Below, in pieces: positions 9,201 to 18,703 of a DNA stretch of 64,000 nt. Both the position numbers and the translations under genes were made by a program. Source of the DNA: Hyphomonas sp. CY54-11-8 (GTDB taxonomy: Bacteria > Pseudomonadota > Alphaproteobacteria > Caulobacterales > Hyphomonadaceae); the NCBI RefSeq assembly GCF_000682735.1, contig NZ_AWFD01000023.1, positions 124,001 to 188,000 of the forward strand, read 5' to 3'. The notes under the pieces were generated by a model. The model made no database searches. It was not told where the DNA came from and worked only from the letters and a program-made list of their open reading frames with translations. Position 1 is the first letter of the stretch, and each line of letters begins with the position of its first letter.

Positions 9201-9237
9201 CCCGGACGCCGGGTCTCGTCGGCTTGCCGCAACGAGA
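9201..9237 (+). terminator. Tandem hairpins after the alcohol dehydrogenase
   Basis: CCCGG-ACG-CCGGG (9201-9213) is followed directly by TCTCGT...ACGAGA (9214-9237), whose interior also pairs (CGGC with GCCG). They begin immediately after the stop codon. No T tract follows, so this is a possible structured 3' end only. Confidence 0.4.
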
Positions 9238-9311
9238 CTGCCTGAATATGCTGGCAAACGCTGGTGCGGCCCATGCGGGACGCACCAGCCATTCCTGTGT
9301 ATTGACTGGTA

Positions 9312-11063
9312 GTGAGTTCCGACATCGTGAAACCGCCCTCCTCAGATACAGCGGCAGAAGCACCTTATATCGAATTGCTCGGCGTCGCTTATCAGGTCCC
9401 GTTGGACAACACGGCCTTTGAAAGTTTCCTGGACACAGCGCACGATTTTTTTGCCGTGAACCTGAAGACCGGCGAGATCAGCCCGTCTGTCCTGCAGAAT
9501 GAGGCCGCACAATCGGAACTTGATACGCACACGGATCGGTTGCTGGAAATCTTCGACATGGCCGTCGCGCTGGAAAAGTCGCAATCAGTCAGTCAGGATC
9601 CGTATCACGCCGTCCTGCAGATCAGGCCTGGCAGCCTGCAGGTCAGCGGCAATGATGCTGCAGGCGTGTTACTGAAATGCGACCTGCCTGTGCCGCTGGA
9701 AGAGCTGCCACTGGATCCAGACACGCGGGGGCTGATCCACAAGACGCTGAACCGGGCAGAAGAACAGGACAGGATTTTCCTGGGCAATATCGGCGAAGAT
9801 GCCGAAAGCACATGTCTTGGCCTGATCCACCGCCCGGCAGACCCGGACGCGGCCCTTCGCATCTCCCTGTCCTTCGTCCATTGGTCCGAGACATTGCTGG
9901 ACAGGCTGGGCACGGCGCTCGGCCTGACAGAGTCTGAAACTCAGGTGCTCGCCGGCTACCTCTCCAACAAGGCCCCGAAACAGATCGCCGATGAGCGCGG
10001 ACGTTCGACCGAAACCATCAAGGCTCAGTCAAAGAGCATCCTGCGGAAGACCGGCTGCGCCCGCATTGCCGACCTGGTGCAGCTGTCTGCTGGCATTGCC
10101 TTCATGCTCCATCAGATACCCGGGGCGTCCGGTGATGACCTGCTGACGAGCTGGACCACGCCGCGTGAACACATGCATACGCTGCAACGCGCAGGGCGAA
10201 CGGTTGCCTTTTACCGGCACGGAACAGGCAAGCGTACGCTCGTCTTCCTCCACGCCCTGATCCAGGGGCCGTTCTTCCAGACTGAATTCCTGGAGCATCT
10301 TGCAGCGCGGGACGTCACGCTACTGGCTCCTTCCCGCCCAAGCTATGGCTATACCAGCCCGCCGGAGACCGAGGCGGCATTCGAGGAAACAAGCCTTCAG
10401 GATGCACTGGCTGTGATCGATCAGCATACGAGCGGAGAAGTGCATGTCATCGCGCAGCAACTTGGTACCAGCCATGGAGCACGGCTCGTCAATGCGCTTG
10501 GCCCGCGCGCCGCATCATTTATCCTGGTGAATGGTGGTATCCCCCTCTCGAAGGAACACTATTCCGGCATGGACAGGCGCGTCCGGCTGGCAGCCATGTC
10601 TGCACGGCATGCCCCATCGGTCCTGAAACTTAGCAATGCGCTGGGCCTGCGCAGTTTCAGGCGACGCGGCGCCAAGCATTTCCTGATCGACCGCTACAGC
10701 CAATCAGAGGCAGACATGCGGGCCCTGGCCCGGCCCGGTGCCTTGGAAGCGCACGCACTGGGAATATTTCACGCCTGCGAACAAGGCGGTTCGCCCTTTT
10801 ATCTCGACGAATTATCCAAACACTCAGATTGGGGGCCGCATCTCAATGAGGTGCGCTGCCCGCAATATTGGCTGCAGCCAGAGAAATGCCGTATCGTCCG
10901 GCCTGACGATGTACGCGCAGTCACCGAACGCCTGCATGATGCACGCTTCACGATCGAGCCGGATGCCGGTTCGATCATCCTCCATGAGCGGCCCGGCCGG
11001 GTCGCAGAATTCATTTCGGAGGCAGTGGACGACGCACTATCGCAGAGAGAGTCGAGCCGATAG
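9312..11063 (+). CDS. LuxR-type helix-turn-helix fused to an alpha/beta-hydrolase domain
   Basis: 583 residues. The N-terminal ~190 residues are an unassigned, possibly PAS-like sensor. A LuxR helix-turn-helix spans about 200-262 (LTESETQVLAGYLSNKAPKQIADERGRSTETIKAQSKSILRKTG). Residues ~295-575 are an alpha/beta hydrolase (TLVFLHALIQGPFF for the oxyanion loop; VHVIAQQLGTSHGARLV at the elbow; IILHERPGRVAEFI near the catalytic histidine position). The elbow is ambiguous: alignment on the fold puts Gln where the nucleophile belongs, while GTSHG three residues on also fits GxSxG. A hydrolase-like ligand sensor coupled to DNA binding is the simplest reading. GTG start. Confidence 0.82.
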   Translation: MSSDIVKPPSSDTAAEAPYIELLGVAYQVPLDNTAFESFLDTAHDFFAVNLKTGEISPSVLQNEAAQSELDTHTDRLLEIFDMAVALEKSQSVSQDPYHAVLQIRPGSLQVSGNDAAGVLLKCDLPVPLEELPLDPDTRGLIHKTLNRAEEQDRIFLGNIGEDAESTCLGLIHRPADPDAALRISLSFVHWSETLLDRLGTALGLTESETQVLAGYLSNKAPKQIADERGRSTETIKAQSKSILRKTGCARIADLVQLSAGIAFMLHQIPGASGDDLLTSWTTPREHMHTLQRAGRTVAFYRHGTGKRTLVFLHALIQGPFFQTEFLEHLAARDVTLLAPSRPSYGYTSPPETEAAFEETSLQDALAVIDQHTSGEVHVIAQQLGTSHGARLVNALGPRAASFILVNGGIPLSKEHYSGMDRRVRLAAMSARHAPSVLKLSNALGLRSFRRRGAKHFLIDRYSQSEADMRALARPGALEAHALGIFHACEQGGSPFYLDELSKHSDWGPHLNEVRCPQYWLQPEKCRIVRPDDVRAVTERLHDARFTIEPDAGSIILHERPGRVAEFISEAVDDALSQRESSR

Positions 11064-11082
11064 TGCGTCCCCCCCACCCAGC

Positions 11083-11520
11083 TCAGCAGCCCTTGCCTGC
11101 AGAGATTCCTGTCAGAGCCGTCCGGCGCAGCTCGGCCCGTCTGGCATTTTCTGCCTGTCGTTCAGCCTGCGCCTCGGCCTGTTGTTTTGCGAGGCCACCG
11201 GCAGCATTGGCGGCAAAACCCAGCCCGGGCATGCGGCCAAGCGCACCACTATAGAGCGCAGCATTGACCGCCGCACCGGTGGTGGCGCCCGCAGCAGCGC
11301 CTGATGCCTCCGCATTTGCCGATGCCTGTTCCGCCTCGACGATCAGCAGGTTCATATTGTCGATTTCGGCAGAGATCTGTTCACAGCTCATGTCACCGTC
11401 TCCGGGCTGATTCGCCACCAGCAAAGGGGCAAGTTCCGCCGTATCTCCGGACGCGCCGGCAGTCGTGCTGCAGGCGGCAAGGACCATTGCCAAAGCTGGG
11501 ACTAGGATCAGGTGTTTCAT
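11083..11520 (-). CDS. Small alanine-rich lipoprotein, unknown function
   Basis: 145 residues with a lipoprotein signal ending LAAC (cysteine 17). The middle reads SCEQISAEIDNMNLLIVEAEQASANAEASGAAAGATTGAAVNAALYSG, a helical segment running into a glycine/alanine-rich, possibly membrane-inserting stretch, and a basic coiled tail (KQQAEAQAERQAENARRAELRRTA). A cysteine closes the protein. The shape resembles glycine-zipper envelope lipoproteins. The mRNA leader contains a 9-bp hairpin that holds the ribosome site (separate entry). Confidence 0.7.
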   Translation of the reverse strand: MKHLILVPALAMVLAACSTTAGASGDTAELAPLLVANQPGDGDMSCEQISAEIDNMNLLIVEAEQASANAEASGAAAGATTGAAVNAALYSGALGRMPGLGFAANAAGGLAKQQAEAQAERQAENARRAELRRTALTGISAGKGC

Positions 11521-11526
11521 AGGAGC

Positions 11527-11553
11527 GGCTCCATCGCTGTCATTGATGGAGCC
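11527..11553 (-). promoter_or_regulatory. Leader hairpin covering the ribosome-binding site of the 11083-11520 lipoprotein gene
   Basis: Perfect 9-bp arms GGCTCCATC (11527-11535) and GATGGAGCC (11545-11553) with a 9-nt loop. In the minus-strand mRNA the 3' arm contains the GGAG that lies 8 nt before the start codon, so folding would hide the ribosome site. A second small hairpin (GCCGG-AAACA-CCGGC) lies just upstream in the leader. Confidence 0.5.
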
Positions 11554-11633
11554 ATAGACGCCGGAAACACCGGCACCTTCATCACCCTGAAGGGTTAAAT
11601 CTGGAAATTTCCGCCTGTATCAGGCCCGCAACA

Positions 11634-12131
11634 TCAATTGAGCCCGAACCGGCCGGGATTGTCGTGGATCAGGGCTTCCAGCTTTGGCAGACCTTCGGCG
11701 ATGCCCTTGGCCAGCTGCTTCGAAACAATGCCGCCAAGGAAAAGCGGCGCGCTCGCCTTGCCGGCCCAGCGCAGCTCACAGCCATCCGGTGTTTCGACCA
11801 CGTGATAGTCTTCAACACCCGCGGAGATCGGCAGGGTCGACTTGTCGAAATAGAAGGCCATCCGCTTGCCCTCTTCCCAGATGAAGAAGACCTCGTCGAT
11901 GACCATGTCGCCGATCTCGACCGTCCGCGTCGTGCCGACGGCATAGGGTTCCGGACTGGTCCAGGTCACCTTTGTGATCGCAAGCCATTCCGTCCACGCT
12001 TTCGCATCCAGCAGCGCCGCCCAGACGGCAGAGGCCGGAAATGGAAAGGCGTGCGTGACTTTAAGCTTCTCTCCCACGGTGGCGAGATACTCTTCGCCCA
12101 CCGCCTTGTGCTGCTTCAGCTTCTTGGCCAT
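11634..12131 (-). CDS. SRPBCC (START-like) family protein
   Basis: 165 residues. The pattern VTHAFPFPASAVWAALLDAKAWTEWLAITKVTW at the start and the long C-terminal helix (LAKGIAEGLPKLEALIHDN) are typical of the SRPBCC fold, with the beta-sheet in between (VIDEVFFIWEEGKRMAFYFDKST). Members bind hydrophobic ligands or act as polyketide cyclase-like proteins; no substrate can be assigned. Separated by 84 bp from dapD on the same strand, so possibly transcribed with it or independently. Confidence 0.8.
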   Translation of the reverse strand: MAKKLKQHKAVGEEYLATVGEKLKVTHAFPFPASAVWAALLDAKAWTEWLAITKVTWTSPEPYAVGTTRTVEIGDMVIDEVFFIWEEGKRMAFYFDKSTLPISAGVEDYHVVETPDGCELRWAGKASAPLFLGGIVSKQLAKGIAEGLPKLEALIHDNPGRFGLN

Positions 12132-12215
12132 GCGTGATTCTCCGCTTACCAGCGGATCAGACCGCGTTTCACCGGGCAGTGGAACCCGTGACGCCGCGGA
12201 ACAGAAGCAGGCTGC

Positions 12216-13043
12216 CTAGTCCCGCAGCAGCTCGTTCACGCCGGTCTTGGAACGCGTCTGGGCGTCGACCGTCTTCACGATGACGGCGCAGGCGAGACTC
12301 GGACCGCCTTTCGGATCCGGCAGCGTGCCCGGTACGACGACCGAGTAAGGAGGGATCTTGCCATAGCTGATCTCGCCGGTCGCGCGGTTCACGATCTTGG
12401 TGGACTGGGTGATGAACACGCCCATGGCGATCACCGACCCCTCCCCCACGATCACGCCTTCGACGACTTCAGAACGCGCGCCGATGAAGCAATTGTCCTC
12501 GATAATGGTCGGGTTCGCCTGCAGCGGCTCAAGCACGCCGCCGATGCCCGTGCCCGCCGAGATGTGGCAGTTCGCACCGACCTGCGCACACGAGCCGACA
12601 GAGGCCCAGGTGTCGATCATCGTGCCTTCACCGACATAGGCGCCAATGTTCACATAAGACGGCATCAGCACGGCGTTCGGCGCAACGAAGGCGCCCCGGC
12701 GCACGGCGCAGGGCGGCACGGCTCGGAAGCCGGCTTCCTTGAATTCAGTCTCGCCCCAGCCTTCGAACTTGGAAGGCACCTTGTCCCACCAATTGCCGCC
12801 GCCCGGTACGCCGCCGATCATGCCATTGGCATTCAGGCGGAAGGACAGCAGTACGGCTTTCTTCAGCCACTGGTGCACAACCCATTCGCCGTCGGCGCCC
12901 TTCTCGGCGACGCGGGCCTCACCCTTGTCGATCAGGTCGATGGCGGCATCCACGACGTCACGCACTTCGCCTTTCGTTTCAGTCGAGAGCGTGTCGCGCG
13001 CCTCCCAGGCAGAATCGATTACGCGGGCAAGGGCTTCGGTCAT
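12216..13043 (-). CDS. dapD: 2,3,4,5-tetrahydropyridine-2,6-dicarboxylate N-succinyltransferase
   Basis: Lysine/diaminopimelate pathway enzyme that succinylates tetrahydrodipicolinate with succinyl-CoA. 275 residues, the usual length. The N-terminal helical part is followed by a left-handed beta-helix of hexapeptide repeats ([45 protein letters not shown], written in parts as [20 protein letters not shown] and [10 protein letters not shown]) and the [27 protein letters not shown] loop. A short C-terminal tail follows. It lies downstream of the HAD nucleotidase and argB on the same strand, a core alphaproteobacterial arrangement. Confidence 0.95.
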   Translation of the reverse strand: MTEALARVIDSAWEARDTLSTETKGEVRDVVDAAIDLIDKGEARVAEKGADGEWVVHQWLKKAVLLSFRLNANGMIGGVPGGGNWWDKVPSKFEGWGETEFKEAGFRAVPPCAVRRGAFVAPNAVLMPSYVNIGAYVGEGTMIDTWASVGSCAQVGANCHISAGTGIGGVLEPLQANPTIIEDNCFIGARSEVVEGVIVGEGSVIAMGVFITQSTKIVNRATGEISYGKIPPYSVVVPGTLPDPKGGPSLACAVIVKTVDAQTRSKTGVNELLRD

Positions 13044-13066
13044 GGGTTTTCCCCCAGTTCTGGTTC

Positions 13067-13813
13067 TTATTTCAGCGTGTCCCGCGCCGCTTCGAGGAAG
13101 GCCGCGAGGTCGCCGGTGACATAGTCGATGTGATCCGGCCCGTCATCCTTCAAAATGTCCTCAAGCGTCGCAGGGCGCGCTTCAATGGGCTCGTGGCTCC
13201 AGTCCTTTTCGGAATGCACCAGCACCGTCGTGAAGCCCATATCCTTTGCTGGAAGCAGGTTCCGGGCGAGGTCCTCGAAGAAGATGGACTGTTTCGGATC
13301 GACGCCGTGCAGGCCGCAGAACCGATCGTAGGAATCCTGCCGGGGCTTCGGCGTATAGGCCGCATCCTCAATGCCGAAGCTGTCATGGAACAGATGCGAG
13401 AGCCCCATCTTCTCGGTCACGCGCTCGGCATGACGGCGCGAGCCATTCGTGTAGACGAACTTGCGGCCCGGCAGTGCCTCGATCGCCGAGCGTAAATCCG
13501 GCAGATCCGGCAGCGGTGACAGGTCAATGTCGTGCACATAGTGCAGGAAATCGGCCGGCTCGATCTGGTTCACATGCATCAGGCCCGACAGGGTCGTGCC
13601 ATAGGTCTTGTAATAGTCCTTCTGGACCTTGCGGGCTTCCTGGGGCGGCAGGGCCAGCACGCGGGAGACAAAAGCCGTCATGCGCGTGTCGATCTCGGCG
13701 AACAGGTCGCATTCGGCCGGGTACAGCGTGTTGTCGAGATCGAAGACCCAGTCGCTGACGTGGTCGAACTTCCCGAACGGGGCGATGTGGACGCCGGGGG
13801 CCTTAACGGTCAT
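13067..13813 (-). CDS. HAD-family pyrimidine 5'-nucleotidase
   Basis: 248 residues. HAD motif I is [12 protein letters not shown], motif [15 protein letters not shown], motif III lysine in [13 protein letters not shown], and motif [18 protein letters not shown]. This pattern with the DNTLYP block marks the Sdt1/YjjG-like pyrimidine nucleotidase group. ATG 13813 overlaps the upstream DUF1036 gene by 11 bp and gives a standard-length protein. Its place between argB and dapD is common in alphaproteobacteria. It probably dephosphorylates pyrimidine nucleoside monophosphates. Confidence 0.88.
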   Translation of the reverse strand: MTVKAPGVHIAPFGKFDHVSDWVFDLDNTLYPAECDLFAEIDTRMTAFVSRVLALPPQEARKVQKDYYKTYGTTLSGLMHVNQIEPADFLHYVHDIDLSPLPDLPDLRSAIEALPGRKFVYTNGSRRHAERVTEKMGLSHLFHDSFGIEDAAYTPKPRQDSYDRFCGLHGVDPKQSIFFEDLARNLLPAKDMGFTTVLVHSEKDWSHEPIEARPATLEDILKDDGPDHIDYVTGDLAAFLEAARDTLK

Positions 13814-14849
13814 TGCCGCCTGCCTTGGCGAAGTCCCGCTCGAAGAATTCGAAGACCAGCTTGCGCTCGGTCGGAGGAGGCGTGGCCGCGAACAGAGCCG
13901 TGCGATAGGCCGAGGCCTCGCACTGGTCGCGCCCGGCGATGGCGAATTTCGCGTGGCCGACACAAAATGCATCCGATGCCTTGGACAGCGTGCGGATTTT
14001 CGAGCCGTCTTCCATTTCGCCATAGACGTAATATTCGGTGCCCCGCAGCGGCCGGTCGATCACACGGGCACAGCCGCCAGCCTCAAGCAGCCACCAGCCC
14101 CGGCTCTCCCAGCCTTCGGCCCCGCGCCGCGCGATGGAGCTCCAGATCCGCTTCTTGGTGCGATTACAGAGCGTGAAGCCGACATTACGGCCCCGCTCCT
14201 TCGCAACCTGTTCGAGGAAGTCGATCAGATCGTCGTCCGATGTGTCGGCCGGCAGCTTGTTCTGCTTGAGGAATTCGCCGATCGCGATACGGGTCCGTCG
14301 GCCGATGTTGCCATCGATGGCGCCGCTGGCGATGCCAGCCTCTTCCAGCAGACGCTGCAGCCCGGCTGCGCGGGCCTTGTCGAGGCTGTAATTCTCGATC
14401 TCGGTCAGGTCCGTCGTCCAGCGGACCTTGCTGGACACTTCCACCGCGCGGAACCCGCGGGCTTCCAGCCCCATGGGTGCGCATTCGGGCGGGTTTTCCA
14501 GCGTGAAGCTCCCCGTCGGGTCGACGCACAGCTCTGTACGGCCGCCCCACTCACGCGCACCGCCGCGATGGGCCAGCGAGGTCCGCGCATAGAGGAAATG
14601 GTATTTCGGCTCCAGCGGCGTCTCGACGGCAACCTTGCACTCGCCGGGGCGCAGCTTCAGCCAGCCTTCGACCGTGATGTCCTTTTCCTCAGGCACCCCG
14701 AAAGCGGCGTCGATGATGTATGACGTCTTGTTGCAAAGCTTCCAGCCGTCTTTCGCGCCGGATTCCTGCGCGGCAGCGGCAAGGCCAGGGAAACACACGG
14801 CAACCGCAAGGGCTGCCAGGACGTTACGAAATGAGCGTTCCAGCGCCAT
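13803..14849 (-). CDS. Exported protein with two DUF1036 domains around a peptidoglycan-binding-like segment
   Basis: 348 residues with a signal peptide ([20 protein letters not shown]). First DUF1036 unit: [16 protein letters not shown]...[12 protein letters not shown]. Second: [16 protein letters not shown]...[13 protein letters not shown]. Between them [28 protein letters not shown] looks like the short helical peptidoglycan-binding (PG_binding_1) motif. DUF1036 function is unknown; the signal peptide places the protein in the periplasm. ATG 14849 overlaps the end of argB by 26 bp. The frame extends further up inside argB but without support. Confidence 0.75.
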   Translation of the reverse strand: MALERSFRNVLAALAVAVCFPGLAAAAQESGAKDGWKLCNKTSYIIDAAFGVPEEKDITVEGWLKLRPGECKVAVETPLEPKYHFLYARTSLAHRGGAREWGGRTELCVDPTGSFTLENPPECAPMGLEARGFRAVEVSSKVRWTTDLTEIENYSLDKARAAGLQRLLEEAGIASGAIDGNIGRRTRIAIGEFLKQNKLPADTSDDDLIDFLEQVAKERGRNVGFTLCNRTKKRIWSSIARRGAEGWESRGWWLLEAGGCARVIDRPLRGTEYYVYGEMEDGSKIRTLSKASDAFCVGHAKFAIAGRDQCEASAYRTALFAATPPPTERKLVFEFFERDFAKAGGNDR

Positions 14850-15720
14850 GTTCGGTAAACAGCTCCATGAGGAGGGCGTGCGGCGCACGTCCATCCAGAA
14901 TAACCGCCGCCCCGACACCATGATTTACGGAATGCGCCGCGGTTTCAAGCTTCGGTATCATGCCACCAACAGCTGTACCGTCCTCGATCAGGCGCGGAAT
15001 GTCGGCCACCTTGATGTCGCGCATCAAATTCTTGTCCTTGTCCAGCACGCCGGCAACATCTGTCAGGAGCAACAGGCGGCTGGCTCCCAGCGCCTCGGCG
15101 AGCGCGCCGGCGGCCGTGTCTGCATTGACATTGAAGCGGTGCCCGTCCGGGCCCATGGCGACAGGCGCCACTACCGGAATCAGCTGGGAATCGGCCTGCA
15201 GCAACGCTTCGATCACGCTGGTATCGACGCCTGTGGGCTCTCCCACAAAGCCGAGGTCAAGCACCTGCTCGATATGGCTGTCCGGATCGCGCTCGGTCTT
15301 CGTGGCCTTGGTCGCCTGCAGCAGCTGGCCATCGGAGCCCGAAAGGCCGACGGCGAGACCGCCTGCCTGGTTGATCGCCCGGACAATGGATTTGTTGATC
15401 GGGCCTGAGAGGACCATCTCGACCACTTCCATGGTCGCTTCGTCCGTCACGCGCAGGCCGCCCTTGAATTCCGAGACAATGCCCAGCCGGTCGAGCAGCT
15501 TGCCGATCTGCGGGCCGCCGCCATGCACGATCACCGGGTGGAGGCCGAGCGTTTTCAGCAGGACGACATCGCGCGCAAACATGGCGGACAGTCCTTCATC
15601 GACCATGGCGTGCCCGCCATATTTCACGACGACGATCTGCCCGACATAGCGCTGAATATAGGGCAGCGCCTCTGACAGGGTTTTCGCGGTGAACTGGGCG
15701 GCGGAGAAATCATCAGTCAT
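14824..15720 (-). CDS. argB: Acetylglutamate kinase
   Basis: Phosphorylates N-acetylglutamate in arginine synthesis. 298 residues, normal for the family. Visible blocks: [69 protein letters not shown] and [12 protein letters not shown] 15720 has AGGGG 5 nt upstream. In alphaproteobacteria argB often follows engB/yihA directly; here a penicillin acylase gene on the opposite strand lies between them. argG further along the window belongs to the same pathway. Confidence 0.96.
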   Translation of the reverse strand: MTDDFSAAQFTAKTLSEALPYIQRYVGQIVVVKYGGHAMVDEGLSAMFARDVVLLKTLGLHPVIVHGGGPQIGKLLDRLGIVSEFKGGLRVTDEATMEVVEMVLSGPINKSIVRAINQAGGLAVGLSGSDGQLLQATKATKTERDPDSHIEQVLDLGFVGEPTGVDTSVIEALLQADSQLIPVVAPVAMGPDGHRFNVNADTAAGALAEALGASRLLLLTDVAGVLDKDKNLMRDIKVADIPRLIEDGTAVGGMIPKLETAAHSVNHGVGAAVILDGRAPHALLMELFTEHGAGTLIS

Positions 15721-15883
15721 GGCCGCCCCTTTAACGCGCTTTGTGCAATCACGAAACGGGTATTCGCCGCGGCAATCCGGGGCATCGGTTCCGCCATCCG
15801 ATTCGCCAATACCGATAAGGCGCTTGCTGCACCTGAAAAGCCACCTAATGTTGCAAGTGTACGAGGTCGAGGGTGTGCAGCTG

Positions 15884-18046
15884 ATGATACGATTTCTGTC
15901 CGGTCTCGGGGGGCTCGCCTTGGTCGTTCTTGCAGGTGCCGGGGTCTTCCTGTGGGATCCTCTGCCTGCGAACCCTTCCCCAGCTGTTCTGGCGGCCACC
16001 TCCGAAGGCTATGATGCGGAAATCCTGCGCGACGAATATGGCGTGCCCCACATCCGCGGCGAACGGGACCGGGATGCCTCCTTCGGTCTTGCCTACGCCC
16101 ATGCCGAGGATGATTTCGAGACCATCCAGGAGGTCGTCGCCGTAACGCGTGGACGCCTGTCCCGCTATCGGGGAAAGGACGCCGCGCCCGCCGATTATCT
16201 CGTCTCCCTGCTGGGCGTGTGGGAGACCATAGACGCCCGGTATGAGCGCGACGTGCCAGAAGACGTGAAGGCGGTGGCCGAGGCCTACGCTGCTGGACTG
16301 AACCTCTATGCGTCGGAGCACCCGGACGAGACCTGGGCCGGACTTGCCCCGTTCACCCCGCAGGACATCATTGCCGGCTTCCTGTTCAAGACACCCTTCT
16401 TTTATGGCCTGGACGAAACGCTGACCGGCCTGTTCTCCGGCGATTACTCACAAGCCATCGCCCTTGATCCGCAGGGTGAGAGGAAAGCCTTCCTCATGGC
16501 GCCCAAAACCCTGTCCGAACGCGGATCGAACGCCTTTGCGGTGGCACCTTCCCGAAGTGGAGACGGGGTGACGCGCCTGATCATCAACTCCCACCAGCCG
16601 CTGACCGGCCCGGTCGCCTGGTATGAAGCGCACATGGTCTCCGACGAAGGCCTCGACATTACCGGCGGCATTTTCCCCGGCACACCGGTCATCCTGCATG
16701 GCTTCAACCATGATATCGGCTGGGCCAACACGGTCAGCGCACAGGATCTGTCGGACACCTACGTCCTGACCCGCAATCCGGAAAATGAGGACCAGTATCT
16801 GCTTGATGGCGCATGGCAGGATTTTGAAACATCCACTGCCACCCTTCATGTGAAGCTGTGGGGGCCGTTTGCCCTGAAGGTGAAACGCCCCGTCCTCCGC
16901 TCCGCCCACGGACCGGTGATTGAAGCACCGACCGGCACCTATGCCATCCGCTATGCCGGCATGGGAGAGATCCGTCAGCTGGAACAGTATTACCGGCTGA
17001 ACAGGTCGGCCGGGCTGGACAGTTTCCTCGACGCCATGTCGATCAACGCCCTGCCCTCGATCAATTATGTCTTTGCCGACAAGGCCGGGAATGTCGGCTT
17101 CATCCATAATGGACAGTATCCCGCGCGGGAAGATGCCTGGGATTGGGACGGTGACCTGCCGGGTGACCGGTCGGACCTGATCTGGCAAGGCTATCGCGAC
17201 TGGGCCCACGTGCCGAAACTGATCAATCCCGCTTCCGGCTTTGTCTTCAACGCCAACAACACGCCTTACAGCGCGACGGACGGACCGGACAATCTGAGGC
17301 CGGAAGACTTCCCACAAAGCATGGGCCTCCAGACCAACCAGACCAATCGGGCGCTCCGCATCATGGAACTTACGGACGGCACGATCACGATGGACCGGGC
17401 CCGCCTGCTCTCCATCAAGTTTGATACCGCCTATGCCGAAGGGTCGGAGGCCCGGCAGGTGATCGATGCCGTGCTCACGCGTGACTGGAACGACGAGCCT
17501 GAGCTGGCCCAAGCGGCGGCGTTCCTGGCAGAGTGGGACTTTGGCATGGACATGCACTCCCGCCACGCAGCGCTTGGCGGGCTGACAACCCTGCGCGAGA
17601 TTACGGCGCGCTTCACCCATGAACCCGCACCCCCACCGGAAACAGCGTTCCGGGAAGCCGTCAGCTGGCTGATGGAACATCACGGCCGGATCGATCCGGA
17701 ATGGAGCGAGGTAAACAAGCTCGCCCGCGGAGACCAGACCTGGCCGATCAGCGGCGGGCCGGATACGCTGCGCGCCGTCTATCCAGCCAAAATTCGTGAT
17801 GATGGCGAACTGCACATGAATGCCGGTGACACATGGATTGCGCTGGTGGAGTGGGACAGCGACGGCAATCAGACCGCCCGGGTCATCCACCCCTTCGGCT
17901 CGTCCACGCTGGATCCGAATTCGACGCACTATGCCGACCAGTCCGAACTGTTTGCTTCGGAAAACTGGCGCAAGGCACATCTGGATTGGCTGGAAGTCGC
18001 CGAAAATGCGACCCGGCGCTACCATCCCGGAAAGCAGGCGGACTAG
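15884..18046 (+). CDS. Penicillin acylase-family N-terminal nucleophile hydrolase
   Basis: 720 residues. An N-terminal membrane or signal helix ([18 protein letters not shown]) exports it. The precursor is expected to self-cleave before Ser215 in RGSNAFAV, which then becomes the nucleophile; upstream blocks [26 protein letters not shown] are family typical. Downstream are [20 protein letters not shown] and [17 protein letters not shown]. Members cleave beta-lactam side chains or acyl-homoserine lactones; either is possible. ATG 15884 (MIRFLSG) has GAGGG about 10 nt before it; ATG 15848 is an alternative. Its stop overlaps the engB stop in CTAG. Confidence 0.88.
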   Translation: MIRFLSGLGGLALVVLAGAGVFLWDPLPANPSPAVLAATSEGYDAEILRDEYGVPHIRGERDRDASFGLAYAHAEDDFETIQEVVAVTRGRLSRYRGKDAAPADYLVSLLGVWETIDARYERDVPEDVKAVAEAYAAGLNLYASEHPDETWAGLAPFTPQDIIAGFLFKTPFFYGLDETLTGLFSGDYSQAIALDPQGERKAFLMAPKTLSERGSNAFAVAPSRSGDGVTRLIINSHQPLTGPVAWYEAHMVSDEGLDITGGIFPGTPVILHGFNHDIGWANTVSAQDLSDTYVLTRNPENEDQYLLDGAWQDFETSTATLHVKLWGPFALKVKRPVLRSAHGPVIEAPTGTYAIRYAGMGEIRQLEQYYRLNRSAGLDSFLDAMSINALPSINYVFADKAGNVGFIHNGQYPAREDAWDWDGDLPGDRSDLIWQGYRDWAHVPKLINPASGFVFNANNTPYSATDGPDNLRPEDFPQSMGLQTNQTNRALRIMELTDGTITMDRARLLSIKFDTAYAEGSEARQVIDAVLTRDWNDEPELAQAAAFLAEWDFGMDMHSRHAALGGLTTLREITARFTHEPAPPPETAFREAVSWLMEHHGRIDPEWSEVNKLARGDQTWPISGGPDTLRAVYPAKIRDDGELHMNAGDTWIALVEWDSDGNQTARVIHPFGSSTLDPNSTHYADQSELFASENWRKAHLDWLEVAENATRRYHPGKQAD

Positions 18047-18699
18047 ATCAGGCCCGCAATCTCGGCGCGCAGTTCCGGGATGCCCCAGCCCTTCTCCGAA
18101 GACGTCATGCGCACAACCGGGTGAGCCGCGCCGCGCTTCTTGAGCTTTTCGGCGATCTTTGCGGCGAGCGTGTCGACTTCGCCCTTCGCGACCTTGTCCA
18201 CCTTGGTCAGGACGATCTGATAGGTCACGGCGGACTTGTCCATCATGTCCATGACCTCTTCATCCGTATCCATCAGGCCACGGCGGGCATCGACCAGCAG
18301 GAAGACCCGGCGAAGCGACGGGCGACCGCGCAGGTAGGACTTGGTGAGACGCGTCCACGCCTCGGTCTGTGAGCGGGACACTTTGGCATACCCGAAGCCC
18401 GGCAAGTCCACGAGGTAGAGCTGGCCTTCGCCAATATCGAAATAATTCAGTTCGCGTGTCCGGCCTGGTTCTGCCGAGGAGCGCGCAAGTTTCGCCCGGT
18501 TTGTCAGCGCGTTGATCAGGCTGGATTTGCCGACATTGGAGCGGCCCGCAAAGCAGACTTCCGGCCGGTCGGCGGCTGGCAGCTGCTTCAGGTTCACGAC
18601 GCCCATGACGAAGGTGGCCTCACCTGCAAACAGGAGGCGGCCCGCTTCCAGGGCGTCGTCGCTGGGGCCCTGCCCTGCCGGGGAAATGTCTTCTGTCAT
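18043..18699 (-). CDS. engB: Ribosome biogenesis GTP-binding protein EngB
   Basis: YihA/YsxC-family GTPase needed for 50S subunit assembly. G1 is GRSNVGKSSLINALT, G2 region PGRTRELNYF, G3 DLPGFGYAK, G4 LTKVDKV, G5 MTSSEKGWG. 218 residues from ATG 18699, which is 5 nt after the yidC stop; a GTG at 18726 inside yidC is less likely. It continues the rpmH-rnpA-yidC block. The stop shares a CTAG with the convergent penicillin acylase. Confidence 0.94.
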   Translation of the reverse strand: MTEDISPAGQGPSDDALEAGRLLFAGEATFVMGVVNLKQLPAADRPEVCFAGRSNVGKSSLINALTNRAKLARSSAEPGRTRELNYFDIGEGQLYLVDLPGFGYAKVSRSQTEAWTRLTKSYLRGRPSLRRVFLLVDARRGLMDTDEEVMDMMDKSAVTYQIVLTKVDKVAKGEVDTLAAKIAEKLKKRGAAHPVVRMTSSEKGWGIPELRAEIAGLI

Positions 18700-18703
18700 C
18701 GGA

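Noticed and set aside
16448..18025. 525-codon minus frame
   Set aside because: Antisense shadow of the penicillin acylase; no family match.
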